Shown piece after piece: positions 26,273 to 36,044 of a DNA stretch of 64,000 bases; the stretch's first letter is position 1, and each line of letters begins with the position of its first letter. The notes beneath the pieces were generated by a model that saw only the letters and a program-made list of their open reading frames with translations, had not been told where the DNA came from and did no database searches. The stretch lies in NCBI GenBank assembly GCA_964468805.1, contig CAYXWM010000003.1, positions 1 through 64,000 on the forward strand. Reading direction: 5' to 3'. A program made the position numbers and the translations under genes. The stretch is from CAYXWM01 sp964468805 (GTDB lineage: Bacteria; Bacillota; Clostridia; Lachnospirales; WRBF01).

Positions 26273-27439
26273 ATGTTACTTACCTTTTTGTTAATTATTA
26301 TTTATTTGTCCTTTATCAGTCTGGGTTTACCCGATTCACTCCTGGGCTCAAGCTGGCCGTCTATGTATGGGGATTTTGCGGTTCCCATTTCATACGCAGG
26401 CATAACTTCCTTGATAGTAACCGGAGGAACGGTTGTATCCGGCATATTAAGTGACAGGGTAATCAAAAGATTCGGAACCGGACCTGTTACGGCTGTAAGC
26501 GTATTAATGACGGCGGTGGCTTTATTAGGTTTTTCGATTTCAGGCAATTTTATTATACTGTGTTTATGGGCTATACCCTTGGGTTTGGGTGCAGGCTCGG
26601 TAGATACGGCTTTAAACAATTACGTGGCTTTGCATTATAAAGCCAAGCATATGAGTTGGCTGCATTGTTTCTGGGGTCTGGGAGCTACGGCAGGACCCAT
26701 AATTATGTCATTTTGTTTAATAAATTTGGGTACATGGAATTCCGGTTATCTTACCATAAGCTTAATCCAATTCTCTCTGGTTGCAATACTGTTTGTAACA
26801 TTACCGCTTTGGAAAAAGGTAAGTGAGAGTAAGGGGCAAGATTTACATAAGAACGACGAAATTTATAAGTTTGCGGATTTATTTAAAATACCCGGAGTTA
26901 AGCAGGCTTTGCTTTGTTTTTTCTTTTATTGCTCCTTAGAAATGACGGTAGGATTATGGGGCAGCAGTTACCTGGTTTTGATAAAAGATATACCTAAGGA
27001 TACTGCCGCGGCATGGATTTCTTTGTATTATTTCGGAATTACCTTCGGCAGATTCGTTTCCGGGTTTCTCACCATGAAACTAAGCAACCGTCAAATGATA
27101 TTATTGGGACTGTCTGTGGTAAGTACGGGTATTATCATTGTACTTAATATTTCTCTGCAAGGCGGCTTCTTTTTAATCGGTATGGGTTGTGCCCCTGTTT
27201 TTCCTTGTCTTGTGCATGATACCCCGGTTAATTTCGGAAGTAAATACTCTCAATCAATAATTGGGCTGCAAATGGCTTGTGCCTATGTCGGCTCAGCGTT
27301 TATGCCGCCTTTGTTTGGGATTTTGGCATCCTTTTTCGGTTATGGTCTATTTACCCCTTATATATTCACATTGCTTATATTATTGATACTTGGGGTTAAA
27401 AGTCTGTATTTCAAAGTGAAGAAAAATCACAGTGTTTAG
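26273..27439 (+). CDS. Major facilitator superfamily transporter
   Basis: A 388-residue protein with about 12 hydrophobic helices. The loop after helix 2 reads GILSDRVIKRFGTG, a variant of the MFS G-x3-D-R-x-G motif, and the sixth-helix linker carries charged residues. An acidic GLPDSLLGSSWP motif near the N-terminus is typical of the sugar/FucP-like MFS subgroup. Start at 26273 is supported by AAAGGAG 7 nt upstream, rather than the TTG frame start at 26237. Substrate unknown; no neighbouring catabolic genes suggest one. Confidence 0.85.
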   Translation: MLLTFLLIIIYLSFISLGLPDSLLGSSWPSMYGDFAVPISYAGITSLIVTGGTVVSGILSDRVIKRFGTGPVTAVSVLMTAVALLGFSISGNFIILCLWAIPLGLGAGSVDTALNNYVALHYKAKHMSWLHCFWGLGATAGPIIMSFCLINLGTWNSGYLTISLIQFSLVAILFVTLPLWKKVSESKGQDLHKNDEIYKFADLFKIPGVKQALLCFFFYCSLEMTVGLWGSSYLVLIKDIPKDTAAAWISLYYFGITFGRFVSGFLTMKLSNRQMILLGLSVVSTGIIIVLNISLQGGFFLIGMGCAPVFPCLVHDTPVNFGSKYSQSIIGLQMACAYVGSAFMPPLFGILASFFGYGLFTPYIFTLLILLILGVKSLYFKVKKNHSV

Positions 27440-27444
27440 ATTTT

Positions 27445-27476
27445 CAAGGGTATCGTATAACAACGATGCCCTTGTT
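27445..27476 (+). terminator. Terminator-like hairpin after the MFS gene
   Basis: CAAGGGTATCGT and ACGATGCCCTTG pair (one G-U) around ATAACA, followed by TTAATT. The T tract is weak. Confidence 0.55.
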
Positions 27477-27607
27477 AATTAACGATCTATAATTTTACAT
27501 AATACTACTTGATTTTGACAAGGAATTATGAAAAAATGTGTAGGTATAACGGAACTTAGATATTTCCGGGATAATTAAATACTTAAAGTTATAGGGAGTA
27601 ATTAAAA

Positions 27608-28303
27608 ATGAAAAGTAAAGAACCGAATAAAAAACTTGCAGAAAGGAGGCGAGAACTCAGAAGGCATATGATAGAATACGGACTGCAAAGTTTACCTCTC
27701 GAGGAAGTTGTGGAATTGATTTTATACTTCACTATCAGGAATCGGGATGTTCGCCCTATAGCTAGGGAGTTAATCAATCGTTTTGGGAGTATAGACCGTA
27801 TGGCAAAGGCTTCTTCTGCAGAGCGAAAAAGTATTCCTGGCATAGGAGATGTCACAGACCATCATTTTGCCATGATAGCAATGTTTATACCCCATGTTTT
27901 GAGAAATCGATTCGGAGATTATCCTGTATTTAATAATGAAAAAAAGCTCATGGATTTTTGTGTTTCGCTACATGTTATGAATGAATACGAAGTACTGTAC
28001 ATGCTTTGTTTAAACTCCGGTAATCATCTGATAAAAAAAGAGGTAAAGTTGGCTACCGGTACTCACATAAAGGCAAACATTGAATTGAAACACATTATGG
28101 ATGCTGTTGCAAATACAGCCACTGCAAAGGTAGTGCTTTGTCATAATCATCCCGGGGGCAGTCTTAAGCCATCCACAGATGATATAAATTTTACAGCGAT
28201 AGTAAAAAACTCATTGGAAAGAATCAGCATACAATTATTAGACCATATAATAGTTGCGGATAATTCGGCTATTTCCATGAGGGCATTAAAATTGCTTAAT
28301 TAA
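27608..28303 (+). CDS. radC: RadC family JAB/MPN-domain protein
   Basis: A 231-residue RadC. The N-terminal helix-hairpin-helix region is RKSIPGIGDVTDHHFA at about 78. The JAMM metalloprotease motif is present: an upstream acidic strand, then HNHPGGSLKPSTDD at about 180 with the two His and the Asp. Named for DNA repair, although a direct role in radiation repair is doubted in the literature. The gene is single. Start ATG 27608 with AGGGAG 10 nt upstream. Confidence 0.93.
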   Translation: MKSKEPNKKLAERRRELRRHMIEYGLQSLPLEEVVELILYFTIRNRDVRPIARELINRFGSIDRMAKASSAERKSIPGIGDVTDHHFAMIAMFIPHVLRNRFGDYPVFNNEKKLMDFCVSLHVMNEYEVLYMLCLNSGNHLIKKEVKLATGTHIKANIELKHIMDAVANTATAKVVLCHNHPGGSLKPSTDDINFTAIVKNSLERISIQLLDHIIVADNSAISMRALKLLN

Positions 28304-28319
28304 AAGTACATACAAAAAC

Positions 28320-28353
28320 GCCGGACAATTCACTGTCTTTTAGCTTGCCCGGC
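28320..28353 (-). terminator. Terminator of the ArsC/Spx-like gene
   Basis: On the minus strand GCCGGGCAA pairs with TTGTCCGGC (one G-A mismatch or bulge), followed by GTTTTTG. It lies 10 bp after the stop. Confidence 0.7.
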
Positions 28354-28362
28354 ACCCAAAGC

Positions 28363-28716
28363 CTATATAATTTGCTTCCATTCCTCTTCTTTAAAGCCTA
28401 CCAATACCTTATCATCACCGACCAATATAGGACGTTTTACCAACATACCGTCCCGGGCAAGCAAAGAAAACATTTCATCTTCAGTCATTTGCGGCAGCTT
28501 CTTAGAAAGTTCCGTTTCTTTATATACGTTACCGCTTGTATTAAAAAACTTCTTTAACGGTAATCCGCTTTTACCGTGCCATTCCCTTAATTCAGCTTCT
28601 GTTGGATTATCTTCTTTTATATCTCTTTCCGTATACCCCGGATTGTTTTCCTCAAGCCATTTTTTCGCCTTTTTACAGGTGCTGCATTTAGGATAATTAA
28701 TAAATAAAAATTCCAT
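28363..28716 (-). CDS. ArsC/Spx family thioredoxin-like protein
   Basis: A 117-residue thioredoxin-fold protein. The N-terminal CSTC motif at about residues 11-14 is the ArsC/Spx CxxC. The glutathione-S-transferase-like HGKSGLPLKKFFNTSG segment and the C-terminal ARDGMLVKRPILVGDDKVLVGFK with Arg and Pro follow the family. The group includes arsenate reductase-like enzymes and Spx regulators; YffB-like proteins of this sort are often unassigned. Start at 28716 is preferred because GGAGGTAGA lies just upstream. No ars genes are adjacent, so arsenate reduction is not supported by context. Confidence 0.85.
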   Translation of the reverse strand: MEFLFINYPKCSTCKKAKKWLEENNPGYTERDIKEDNPTEAELREWHGKSGLPLKKFFNTSGNVYKETELSKKLPQMTEDEMFSLLARDGMLVKRPILVGDDKVLVGFKEEEWKQII

Positions 28717-28997
28717 TTCTACCTCCAAAATTATTTTAAGGGAATTATATAGCTAAATCAAATTTGCTGCAATGCTTTATTAAGTTTACATAGAGATTAA
28801 TTAGAAAAGCCCATTACCCCAAATCCCGGCAGTAATAGGCATAAGATTATTTTATATTAATATTCTGATTTATAGATTTCCCAAATATCATTTCGGAAGT
28901 ATCTTTTAGGTTAATTTTTGTGCAGAAATCTCCAAAATTTTCTGTTGTATGTTATTTTCAAAGTATAAATTTAATGAGTTAAGAAATGAAATACAAA

Positions 28998-29825
28998 TTA
29001 TTTTTCAAACAAGAATCTCTCAGGTAAGGTTAATTTAAAATCAACAGCCAAATCTCTGAAATTGCCGGCTGTAATGGTTTGCAATTTGTTGGGTCTCATG
29101 GATAAAACTTTAACCAAAATATCGGCGGATTTTTCAACCGTGTGCATTAAGCCGAAAGTAATGTCGAAATCTTCACCGGAACAGAACATTCCGTGATGTG
29201 CCCAAATCGCCACGTCGTATTTTTCCATTAATTTTGCGGTTTCAACGGCAATATCTCTGCCACCGGGAACCATCCAGTGAACCACGCCTATACCGTCCGG
29301 GAAAACTACGGGACATTCCGTAGCCATTTCCCAAAGTTCACGGGTAAATATCTCATCGGTTAAGGGCATTACGAAGGTTAAGGCAATTACATTGGTGGTA
29401 TGAGCATGATATATAACTCTGTGTTTGCCGCCGGATACTCTTTTTTTCACTTCATGGTTCATTAAGTGAGTGGGCAATTCGCTTGTCGGTCTGCCCCCTT
29501 GGCTTAATCCCCAGCAAATTCGGTACTGTTCGCCTTTTTGGTCCAACTCTATAACGCAGATATTAACCTCAGGGTCAAGGATAATATTTCTGAAAAACTT
29601 ACCGCTGCCGGTTACCAAGAAATATTCACCGCCCAGACCTGGTACGCTTGTTCCTATGGGTTTCCATTCACCGTCGGTTTTTAATTGGGATTTGATGCTT
29701 TCTATTTCTTCCGGTTTTATGCGGTAGGAAAGGTTTCCGCCGTTTCTTTCGTGCCAGTTTTGCAAAAATCCGTCGTATGCGGTTTTGATAAAGTCTTTGA
29801 TAAATCCGGCATCTGTTATTTTCAT
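28998..29825 (-). CDS. rhaD: L-rhamnulose-1-phosphate aldolase
   Basis: A 275-residue class II aldolase that splits rhamnulose-1-phosphate into dihydroxyacetone phosphate and L-lactaldehyde. Metal-binding HAHTTN lies near the middle (His-x-His), a third His in AIWAHHGMFCSG, NGGNLSYR binds phosphate, and GSGKFF is typical of RhaD. Start placed at 29825 because the conserved N-terminus MKITDAGFIKDF begins there with GAGGT upstream; the frame extends further upstream only by non-homologous residues. It follows rhaB on the same strand, separated by 115 bp. The rhamnose isomerase (rhaA) is not visible nearby. Confidence 0.93.
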   Translation of the reverse strand: MKITDAGFIKDFIKTAYDGFLQNWHERNGGNLSYRIKPEEIESIKSQLKTDGEWKPIGTSVPGLGGEYFLVTGSGKFFRNIILDPEVNICVIELDQKGEQYRICWGLSQGGRPTSELPTHLMNHEVKKRVSGGKHRVIYHAHTTNVIALTFVMPLTDEIFTRELWEMATECPVVFPDGIGVVHWMVPGGRDIAVETAKLMEKYDVAIWAHHGMFCSGEDFDITFGLMHTVEKSADILVKVLSMRPNKLQTITAGNFRDLAVDFKLTLPERFLFEK

Positions 29826-29940
29826 CCTTAGCACCTCTTCAATTGTACTTGTTCTTCGTATTTTGCCACTTCTTGAACCATTCTTAATATAAGGCATATT
29901 CTTTGAATCGCAGGAATAAGCCCAAACATCGCCTACGGAC

Positions 29941-31353
29941 TTATTTATTTTCACCTTTCTTGTAAAACTTAATAGGGAAAGATTCAGCTATACATTTTCG
30001 AGCCTGCTCAGGGCTTTTGAATTCTTTTTCGTGGAGCATTTGGGAAACGATATTTCCTATAGCTGTGGATTCAATGGGACCGGCGTAAACATCTTTGCCT
30101 GTATACTTAGCCGTTAATTCATTAAGGTAATCGGCATTGGCACCTCCTCCGGCTATTAGTATTTTATCGAAATTCCTGCCTGTTAATCTTTCGATTTCAT
30201 GTAAGGTATTTGCATAACACTTGGCAAGGCTGTTGTAAATAACACAGGCAAGTTCTCCGGGTGTTTCCGGTAACTGTTGATTGGTTTCGGTACAATATTT
30301 TTTTATTTCTTCTGTCATGTTATTGGGAGACAAAAATCTGTCGTCACTGCAATCAACGATAGATTTTATACTTTCTTCGGAAGCCATTTGACACAGTTCA
30401 GCATAAGAATATGTATCATTCAATTCTTTTCTGACTGACTGTATCATCCAAAGACCCATTATATTTTTCAGAAAGCGGAAACGATAATTATATCCGCCTT
30501 CGTTGGTAAAATTGGCTTTCATGCTTGCCTCGGAACAATCCGGATCAAGACGTTCTATGCCCATCAAAGACCAAGTTCCGGAGCCGATAAAAATTGATTT
30601 ATCGTCCAAAATGGGAATTGCCAGAACGGAAGAAGCCGTGTCATGGGTAGGCGGAAGCATAACAGTACAGTTAAAGCCCAGCTCTTTTTTGATTTCTTCC
30701 GTAAATTTTCCCAAAACCGTTCCCGGTATAGATATTTTGGGGAACATCTTGGTGGGGAAACCAAGGGTTTCAATCAATTGGTAATCCCAATCTTTGGTTT
30801 CGTGGCTTACAAGTTGACCGGTGGTTGTATTGGTATATTCCGCTTTCTTAATGCCCGTAAGCAAGAAATTGAAATATTCGGGAATCATAAGAATGGTTTC
30901 GGCTTTTTCCAAATATTCGGGGTTGGTATTTTTTATGGCTGTCAGTTGATATATGGTATTGAATAACTGTTTTTGTATGCCCGTTCTTTTGTAAAGTTCT
31001 ACTTCGGAGTAATGCTCTCCTACAATTTTGTCCATACCGACGGTGCGTAGGTCTCTGTAGCTGACGGTATTGCCTATGATTTTGTCGTCTTTGTCCAGCA
31101 AAACAAAATCCACGCCCCAGGTATCTATGCCCATAAACGTAGGAATCTTACCGATTTCTTTACATTTTTTTAATCCGTCCAAAATTTCGTTGAACAGTCG
31201 GGTTAAATCCCAGCAAAGTTGTCCGTCTTTACTTTCAAATCCGTTGGAAAAACGATAGATTTCCTCCAACATAAATGTTCCGTTTTCAAGGTAACCCAGC
31301 ATATGTCGGCCACCGGAGGCTCCAATATCTATTGCCAAATAATACTTATTCAC
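29941..31353 (-). CDS. rhaB: Rhamnulokinase
   Basis: A 470-residue FGGY carbohydrate kinase phosphorylating L-rhamnulose to rhamnulose-1-phosphate. DIGASGGRHMLGYL at the N-terminus is the RhaB phosphate-1 loop (GASxGR). Further motifs are MGIDTWGVDFVLLD, VSYRDLRT, PPTHDTASSVLAIP, GSGTWSLMGIE and the C-terminal ILIAGGGANADYLNE adenosine motif. The lone Shine-Dalgarno is GGAGG. Upstream of it lies a decayed stretch and the assembly gap. Confidence 0.95.
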   Translation of the reverse strand: MNKYYLAIDIGASGGRHMLGYLENGTFMLEEIYRFSNGFESKDGQLCWDLTRLFNEILDGLKKCKEIGKIPTFMGIDTWGVDFVLLDKDDKIIGNTVSYRDLRTVGMDKIVGEHYSEVELYKRTGIQKQLFNTIYQLTAIKNTNPEYLEKAETILMIPEYFNFLLTGIKKAEYTNTTTGQLVSHETKDWDYQLIETLGFPTKMFPKISIPGTVLGKFTEEIKKELGFNCTVMLPPTHDTASSVLAIPILDDKSIFIGSGTWSLMGIERLDPDCSEASMKANFTNEGGYNYRFRFLKNIMGLWMIQSVRKELNDTYSYAELCQMASEESIKSIVDCSDDRFLSPNNMTEEIKKYCTETNQQLPETPGELACVIYNSLAKCYANTLHEIERLTGRNFDKILIAGGGANADYLNELTAKYTGKDVYAGPIESTAIGNIVSQMLHEKEFKSPEQARKCIAESFPIKFYKKGENK

Positions 31354-31805
31354 GTTCTCCTCCTGACTTTTGTATCTTTATTTAACAGTCAATCAGACTG
31401 CTGATAACAAATTAGTTGGGGTTATATGAAAAATGCTTTCGGTAAAAGGAGAATACTTTCATAATAAGGTTGTGCGTCTCGGAGTCTATTATTTTTTTGT
31501 ATCTCTGTAATTCCCATAGCTTCTTTGGAATATGGATTCATAGATGGTCTTTTTTCGGATAAATATGTAGATTTGTGATGATCCGACCGGCACTTCCCAA
31601 AGTCGGTATAATTGTTTGATGGTTTGACCGGTAATAATTTGATTGTTCAATTTCGATGACTGTTCCTCTTACAAAACAGAACAGTATAAATACCGAAAAA
31701 GCCACAGGATAATTGCTCTCAATATATTCTAAATACCTTCTTAAAAGTTGTGGGTAGAATTAGAGGGGAAAAAAGATTGTAAAATCGCCTTAATTGTTGA
31801 TTATT
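31354..31805. other. Intergenic region upstream of rhaB; possible gene remnant
   Basis: No intact gene. On the minus strand a fragment around 31430-31560 reads KRPSMNPYSKEAMGITEIQ and continues to LLPKAF before stopping; it is protein-like but I cannot identify it. ACTGTTC and GAACAGT (about 31658-31686) form a 7-bp inverted repeat separated by about 13 bases. Together with the next few hundred bases this could be what is left of a rhamnose gene or regulator. Confidence 0.35.
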
Positions 31806-31860
31806 TATGAATAATATTTTAATATACGGTTTTCCATTCGTCAATATTATCTTTGTCGAA
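31806..31860. repeat. 55-bp sequence identical to 31961-32015, left side of the gap
   Basis: Every base of 31806-31860 equals 31961-32015. A match of exactly 55 bases ending at the N run is what two contigs overlapping by one k-mer of length 55 would give. Confidence 0.95.
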
Positions 31861-31960
31861 NNNNNNNNNNNNNNNNNNNNNNNNNNNNNNNNNNNNNNNN
31901 NNNNNNNNNNNNNNNNNNNNNNNNNNNNNNNNNNNNNNNNNNNNNNNNNNNNNNNNNNNN
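31861..31960. other. Assembly gap of 100 N
   Basis: Exactly 100 unknown bases, a placeholder length. Because both flanks carry the same 55 bases, the real sequence is probably continuous and shorter here by 155 bp (one 55-bp copy plus the 100 N). No gene should be called across it. Confidence 0.98.
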
Positions 31961-32015
31961 TATGAATAATATTTTAATATACGGTTTTCCATTCGTCAAT
32001 ATTATCTTTGTCGAA
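31961..32015. repeat. 55-bp sequence identical to 31806-31860, right side of the gap
   Basis: See the left-hand copy. From 32016 to the S9 peptidase start at 32285 I see no intact gene; minus-strand frames are protein-like in short bits (KFDKDNIDEWKTVY) but interrupted. Confidence 0.95.
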
Positions 32016-32284
32016 TTTAAAGGGTTACCGGGCAAAATTTCGGAATCTCCGTCAGACGAAACACGCCCCAATACGACCGAACAAGTTTTTCTTTTCGAAT
32101 ATAAAATAAAAAATATATTGCAGCAATAGTTGTATGAATTTAGTATAAAGACAGAAAACTAACGGTTGTTGCTTATTATTCAATAACGTGATACAATTAC
32201 TGTATTAAACAGGTAATAGTTTGGCATCTGCCGGAGATTATCAAAGTTATAAAAATAACATAAAAACTAAGGAGTTGAAAACAC

Positions 32285-34588
32285 TTGAAAAACAAAGTTT
32301 TGGTTTTTTTATTGTGTGCGTATTTTGTTTTAGCAGGCAGTTCTCCTACATATGCTAATTGGTTTAACGACTCGTTAACATATCTTAAAGGGATAAACGC
32401 AATTACGGAAGAGATTAATCCCCAAGAATCCATAACATTCGGGCAGTTTGCCAAGATTTTTGTATTGTCTTCTACCTATGAGCATGGTGAAGACCCGATT
32501 TATGTTTTAAAGAACAGAGGATTTGTGAAAGATTCGGACGGATTTACCGACAATAAGCTGCTTACAAGAGCGGATGTACTGCGTATAGTAACAAGGGGCT
32601 TGGGTGTTGAAACCGAAGATTACATTCAACAAGCCTCCACTTTGGGGCTTATCGGAGGATATCCCGACGGTAATTTAAGTGAAAATAAAAACATAACCTA
32701 CGCGGAAGCCTGTCAAATTATATACAATTATAAAAACAAACGTGAAAGCGAACTTACCGGTGAACCGGTTAAGCTTTATTCAGCGGAAGAATTCTTTAAA
32801 ATTCCCGGCAGTGTGGGCTACAGCATTACTAAGGACGGTAAATACCTTATTTATGCCGCTCCATGGGAAAACAGACTTAATATATTTAAGAAAAATATTC
32901 AAACCGGAGAGGTTATTCAAATTACCAAATCAAAGGACAGAGGTATAGCCGGATATTTCGTTAAAGATAATACGGTTTTATATCTGAGAGACTTTGGCGG
33001 CGATGAAAACTTTCATATTTTTAAAACCGACGAAAAAGGAAACGAAATAGATTTAACTCCCTTTGATAAAACTTTGGTTCAACCTTTGAATTTATTGGAA
33101 GAAGCTAAAATTCAAAATGAAATCCTAATTCAGATGAATAAAGACAACAAGCAGGTTTTCGATGTTTATAAGCTGAATATTCTTACCGGAGAATTAACAA
33201 AGGTAGTTGCAAACAACGGTCAGTTTTCCGGTTTCTTAACAGACAACTTGGGAAAAGTCAGAATAGCCTCGTTTTCCGACGGAGTAAAAACAGGTTATTA
33301 TTACAGAGACAACGAAGACGAAGAATTTAGACTTGTGGCAACCTATGATTTCACCGCTTCCGTAAATCCCATTATGTTTGCGGAAGATAATAAAACGGTT
33401 TATGCCCTTTCTAATGTAAACAGAAACACATCGGCTCTGGTAAAAATCAACCCTGCCACAGGTAAGGAAAAAGAACTGATATTCAAAAATGATAAGGTTG
33501 ATATTTCAGGAATTTCATCGGGAATGAAACCCGGAACTTTAGGTGCTGTTTTTTACTACACGGACAAAAACAACATAGTGTTTTTGGATGATGAATTGAA
33601 AAAGCTTTATCAAGAATGTCAAAAGATATTAAATACAGATGCCCCCATTTCCATGAGAAATCTGTCAGAAAATATGAATATTGCCATAATCGGTACGTAC
33701 AGTGACGTCAACCGAGGTTTGACTTACCTTTATGATCGCAAAAAAGGAAAACTTGAGTTGCTTTCCGATGCCAATACCGTCAATACCAAAGATTTGGCTC
33801 AAATGCTGCCCATATCCTATAAATCAAGAGACGGATTGGTTATTCACGGATACTTAACTATCCCCAAAAATACCAAACCTTATAATTTACCTGTAATAGT
33901 TAACCCTCATGGCGGACCCTGGGCAAGAGATTACTGGGGATATAACACAGAGGTTCAGTATTTGGCAAACAGAGGTTATGCGGTTTTGCAAATTAATTTC
34001 AGAGGTTCTGTGGGTTACGGAAAGAAATTTATGTCCGCAGGATTTAAACAATGGGGTCTTAATATGCAAAACGACATTACCGACGGCGTTGAGTGGCTTA
34101 AATCCATAGGTCTTGCCAACCCGGATAAAATCGGTATATACGGCGGTTCTTACGGCGGCTATGCTACTCTTGCAGGTATAACCTTTACTCCCGATTTATA
34201 CGCTGCTGCCGTTGATTACGTTGGTGTATCCAACCTGTTTACTTTCCTTGACACTATTCCTCCTTATTGGGAAGGTATGAGAGAGCAATTATATGCAATG
34301 GTGGGCAACCCCGAAACAGACAAGGAACAATTTGAAGCCACATCTCCCGTTTTGCATGTAGATAAAATAAAAACTCCTCTTTTTATTGCTCAAGGTGCAA
34401 ATGACCCAAGGGTAAACAAGGCTGAATCCGACCAAATGGTTAAGGCACTTAAAGACAGAGGAATCGAAGTTGAATACATGGTTAAAGATAATGAAGGCCA
34501 CGGTTTTTCAAACTTTGAGAACCAATTGGACTTTTATAAAAAAATGGAGCAATTCTTTGCTGAACATCTAGGCGGCAGAACTAACTAA
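32285..34588 (+). CDS. Secreted S9 family peptidase (prolyl oligopeptidase-like) with SLH-like N-terminus
   Basis: A 767-residue exported serine peptidase. Residues 1-24 are a signal peptide ending ...PTYA. About 25-155 contain two or three S-layer-homology-like repeats (WFNDSLTYLKGINAI; FTDNKLLTRADVLRIV; LGLIGGYPDGNLSENKNITY), which would tether it to the wall. A beta-propeller region covers about 170-500. The alpha/beta hydrolase domain has the nucleophile YGGSYGGYATLAG at about 617, Asp in GANDPRVNKAE and His in EGHGFSNFEN. It cleaves peptides, often after proline. TTG start with AAGGAG 10 nt upstream. Single gene with its own terminator. Confidence 0.9.
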   Translation: MKNKVLVFLLCAYFVLAGSSPTYANWFNDSLTYLKGINAITEEINPQESITFGQFAKIFVLSSTYEHGEDPIYVLKNRGFVKDSDGFTDNKLLTRADVLRIVTRGLGVETEDYIQQASTLGLIGGYPDGNLSENKNITYAEACQIIYNYKNKRESELTGEPVKLYSAEEFFKIPGSVGYSITKDGKYLIYAAPWENRLNIFKKNIQTGEVIQITKSKDRGIAGYFVKDNTVLYLRDFGGDENFHIFKTDEKGNEIDLTPFDKTLVQPLNLLEEAKIQNEILIQMNKDNKQVFDVYKLNILTGELTKVVANNGQFSGFLTDNLGKVRIASFSDGVKTGYYYRDNEDEEFRLVATYDFTASVNPIMFAEDNKTVYALSNVNRNTSALVKINPATGKEKELIFKNDKVDISGISSGMKPGTLGAVFYYTDKNNIVFLDDELKKLYQECQKILNTDAPISMRNLSENMNIAIIGTYSDVNRGLTYLYDRKKGKLELLSDANTVNTKDLAQMLPISYKSRDGLVIHGYLTIPKNTKPYNLPVIVNPHGGPWARDYWGYNTEVQYLANRGYAVLQINFRGSVGYGKKFMSAGFKQWGLNMQNDITDGVEWLKSIGLANPDKIGIYGGSYGGYATLAGITFTPDLYAAAVDYVGVSNLFTFLDTIPPYWEGMREQLYAMVGNPETDKEQFEATSPVLHVDKIKTPLFIAQGANDPRVNKAESDQMVKALKDRGIEVEYMVKDNEGHGFSNFENQLDFYKKMEQFFAEHLGGRTN

Positions 34589-34639
34589 TTTATTCGCTCC
34601 TTCAAGTATGTACGACTAACAATTATTAATATAGGAAAT

Positions 34640-34685
34640 AAAAAGCTTATGAGGATTATGTTGTTACAAACTCATAAGCTTTTTA
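34640..34685 (+). terminator. Rho-independent terminator of the S9 peptidase gene
   Basis: AAAAGCTTATGAG / CTCATAAGCTTTT, a perfect 13-bp stem with a 17-nt loop and T-rich 3' end. Confidence 0.9.
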
Positions 34686-34821
34686 TTTGAACCGTTGATA
34701 CAAATTCCAATATAAAAAGTTTAACTCCGGCTATAAAAGCTTTTAAAGCCGGACATATCATGTTATACTAAACACGCAAATACCAGAAAAGAGGCAATAC
34801 GCCTTAGAAAGATATGATTAT

Positions 34822-35943
34822 ATGAATAATTTACTAACAATTTCCTGTCCCTGTTTATTTGGTCTGGAAAGTATACTCTCATTTGAAGTCAAAAAAATCG
34901 GCGGAACCGATGTAGTTGTAACCGACGGCAGAGTTACCTTTAAAGGCGATGCTTCCATGATTGCAAAGGCAAGCCTATGGCTTCGCACAGCCGAAAGGGT
35001 ACAAATTATTTTGGGAAGCTTTGAAGCAAAAACCTTCGACCAACTGTTTGAGGGTGTAGCCGCACTGAATTTAGAGGATTTTATCGGACCGGATGATGCG
35101 TTTCCCGTTAAGGGATGGTCTGTTAATTCACAACTTTTCAGCATATCGGACTGCCAGTCTATCATTAAAAAAGCAGCTGTTAAGCGGTTGAGCAGCAAAT
35201 ACGGCATTAGTTGGTTTGAAGAGACAGGCGACGTTTATCAATTGCAGTTTTCCATACACAAAGATATTGCAACCATAATGATAGACACAACCGGCTCGGG
35301 TCTTCATAAACGTGGTTACCGCAGAATTTCCAACGAAGCTCCCATTAAGGAGACTTTAGCCGCCGGTATAATCGACCTTGCCAGAATACGCTCCGACAGC
35401 GTAGTATTTGACCCTATGTGCGGCTCCGGTACTTTTTTGATAGAAAGTGCCATGCACGCCATGAACATAGCACCGGGCTTACGCCGCCGTTTTGTCTGTG
35501 AAGATTGGGCTATGTTTGACAATAATATATTTAAGACAGCCCGTTCCGAAGCAATGGATGCAGTTAAGCGTGATGCTTCTTTTATGGCATACGGTTCGGA
35601 TTGTGATGAAAATTCGGTTCGCTTAACCTTGGAAAACGCAAAAATAGCCGGTATTCCCAAGCGGATAAAGGCTATAAAGGCGGATATAAGTGAGTTTAAA
35701 GTTACTGAACCAAAAGCCGTGGTGTTCTGCAACCCTCCTTACGGCGAGCGTATGCTTGAAGTCCAAGAAGCCGAGGAACTATACCGCCTTATGGGAAAAG
35801 TGTTTGAGCGCAGAAATGGTCTGAATTATTATATTATCAGTGCTCACGAGGAATTTGAAAAGAAATTCGGTAGAAAAGCCGATAAAAGACGTAAGCTTTA
35901 CAACGGTATGATAAGATGTCAGTTGTTTATGTACTTTAAATAA
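34822..35943 (+). CDS. THUMP-domain class I RNA methyltransferase (RlmL-N/RlmK-like, YpsC type)
   Basis: A 373-residue SAM-dependent methyltransferase. Residues about 5-170 form the THUMP/ferredoxin-like RNA-binding part (CPCLFGLESILSFEVKKIG at the start). GSGLHKRGYRR precedes the catalytic domain. VFDPMCGSGTFLIESAMHA is the SAM motif at about 196. CNPPYGERM is the N/D-PP-Y/F motif of N2-guanine methyltransferases at about 302. YpsC homologues methylate 23S rRNA; the exact site is not testable here. ATG 34822 lacks a strong ribosome site (AGAAAGA). Confidence 0.92.
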   Translation: MNNLLTISCPCLFGLESILSFEVKKIGGTDVVVTDGRVTFKGDASMIAKASLWLRTAERVQIILGSFEAKTFDQLFEGVAALNLEDFIGPDDAFPVKGWSVNSQLFSISDCQSIIKKAAVKRLSSKYGISWFEETGDVYQLQFSIHKDIATIMIDTTGSGLHKRGYRRISNEAPIKETLAAGIIDLARIRSDSVVFDPMCGSGTFLIESAMHAMNIAPGLRRRFVCEDWAMFDNNIFKTARSEAMDAVKRDASFMAYGSDCDENSVRLTLENAKIAGIPKRIKAIKADISEFKVTEPKAVVFCNPPYGERMLEVQEAEELYRLMGKVFERRNGLNYYIISAHEEFEKKFGRKADKRRKLYNGMIRCQLFMYFK

Positions 35944-36044
35944 GGTTAAATATTATTTATTCGTAACAGTCTTACAAGCCTTTTTATTAACAGGGATAAC
36001 AAGATACACATTGTATGAACGTTATAAGATGTTTCGGAGGAAAA

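Noticed and set aside
31847..32071. A 74-codon frame crossing the N run
   Set aside because: It reads through 34 unknown codons and exists only because of the gap placeholder.
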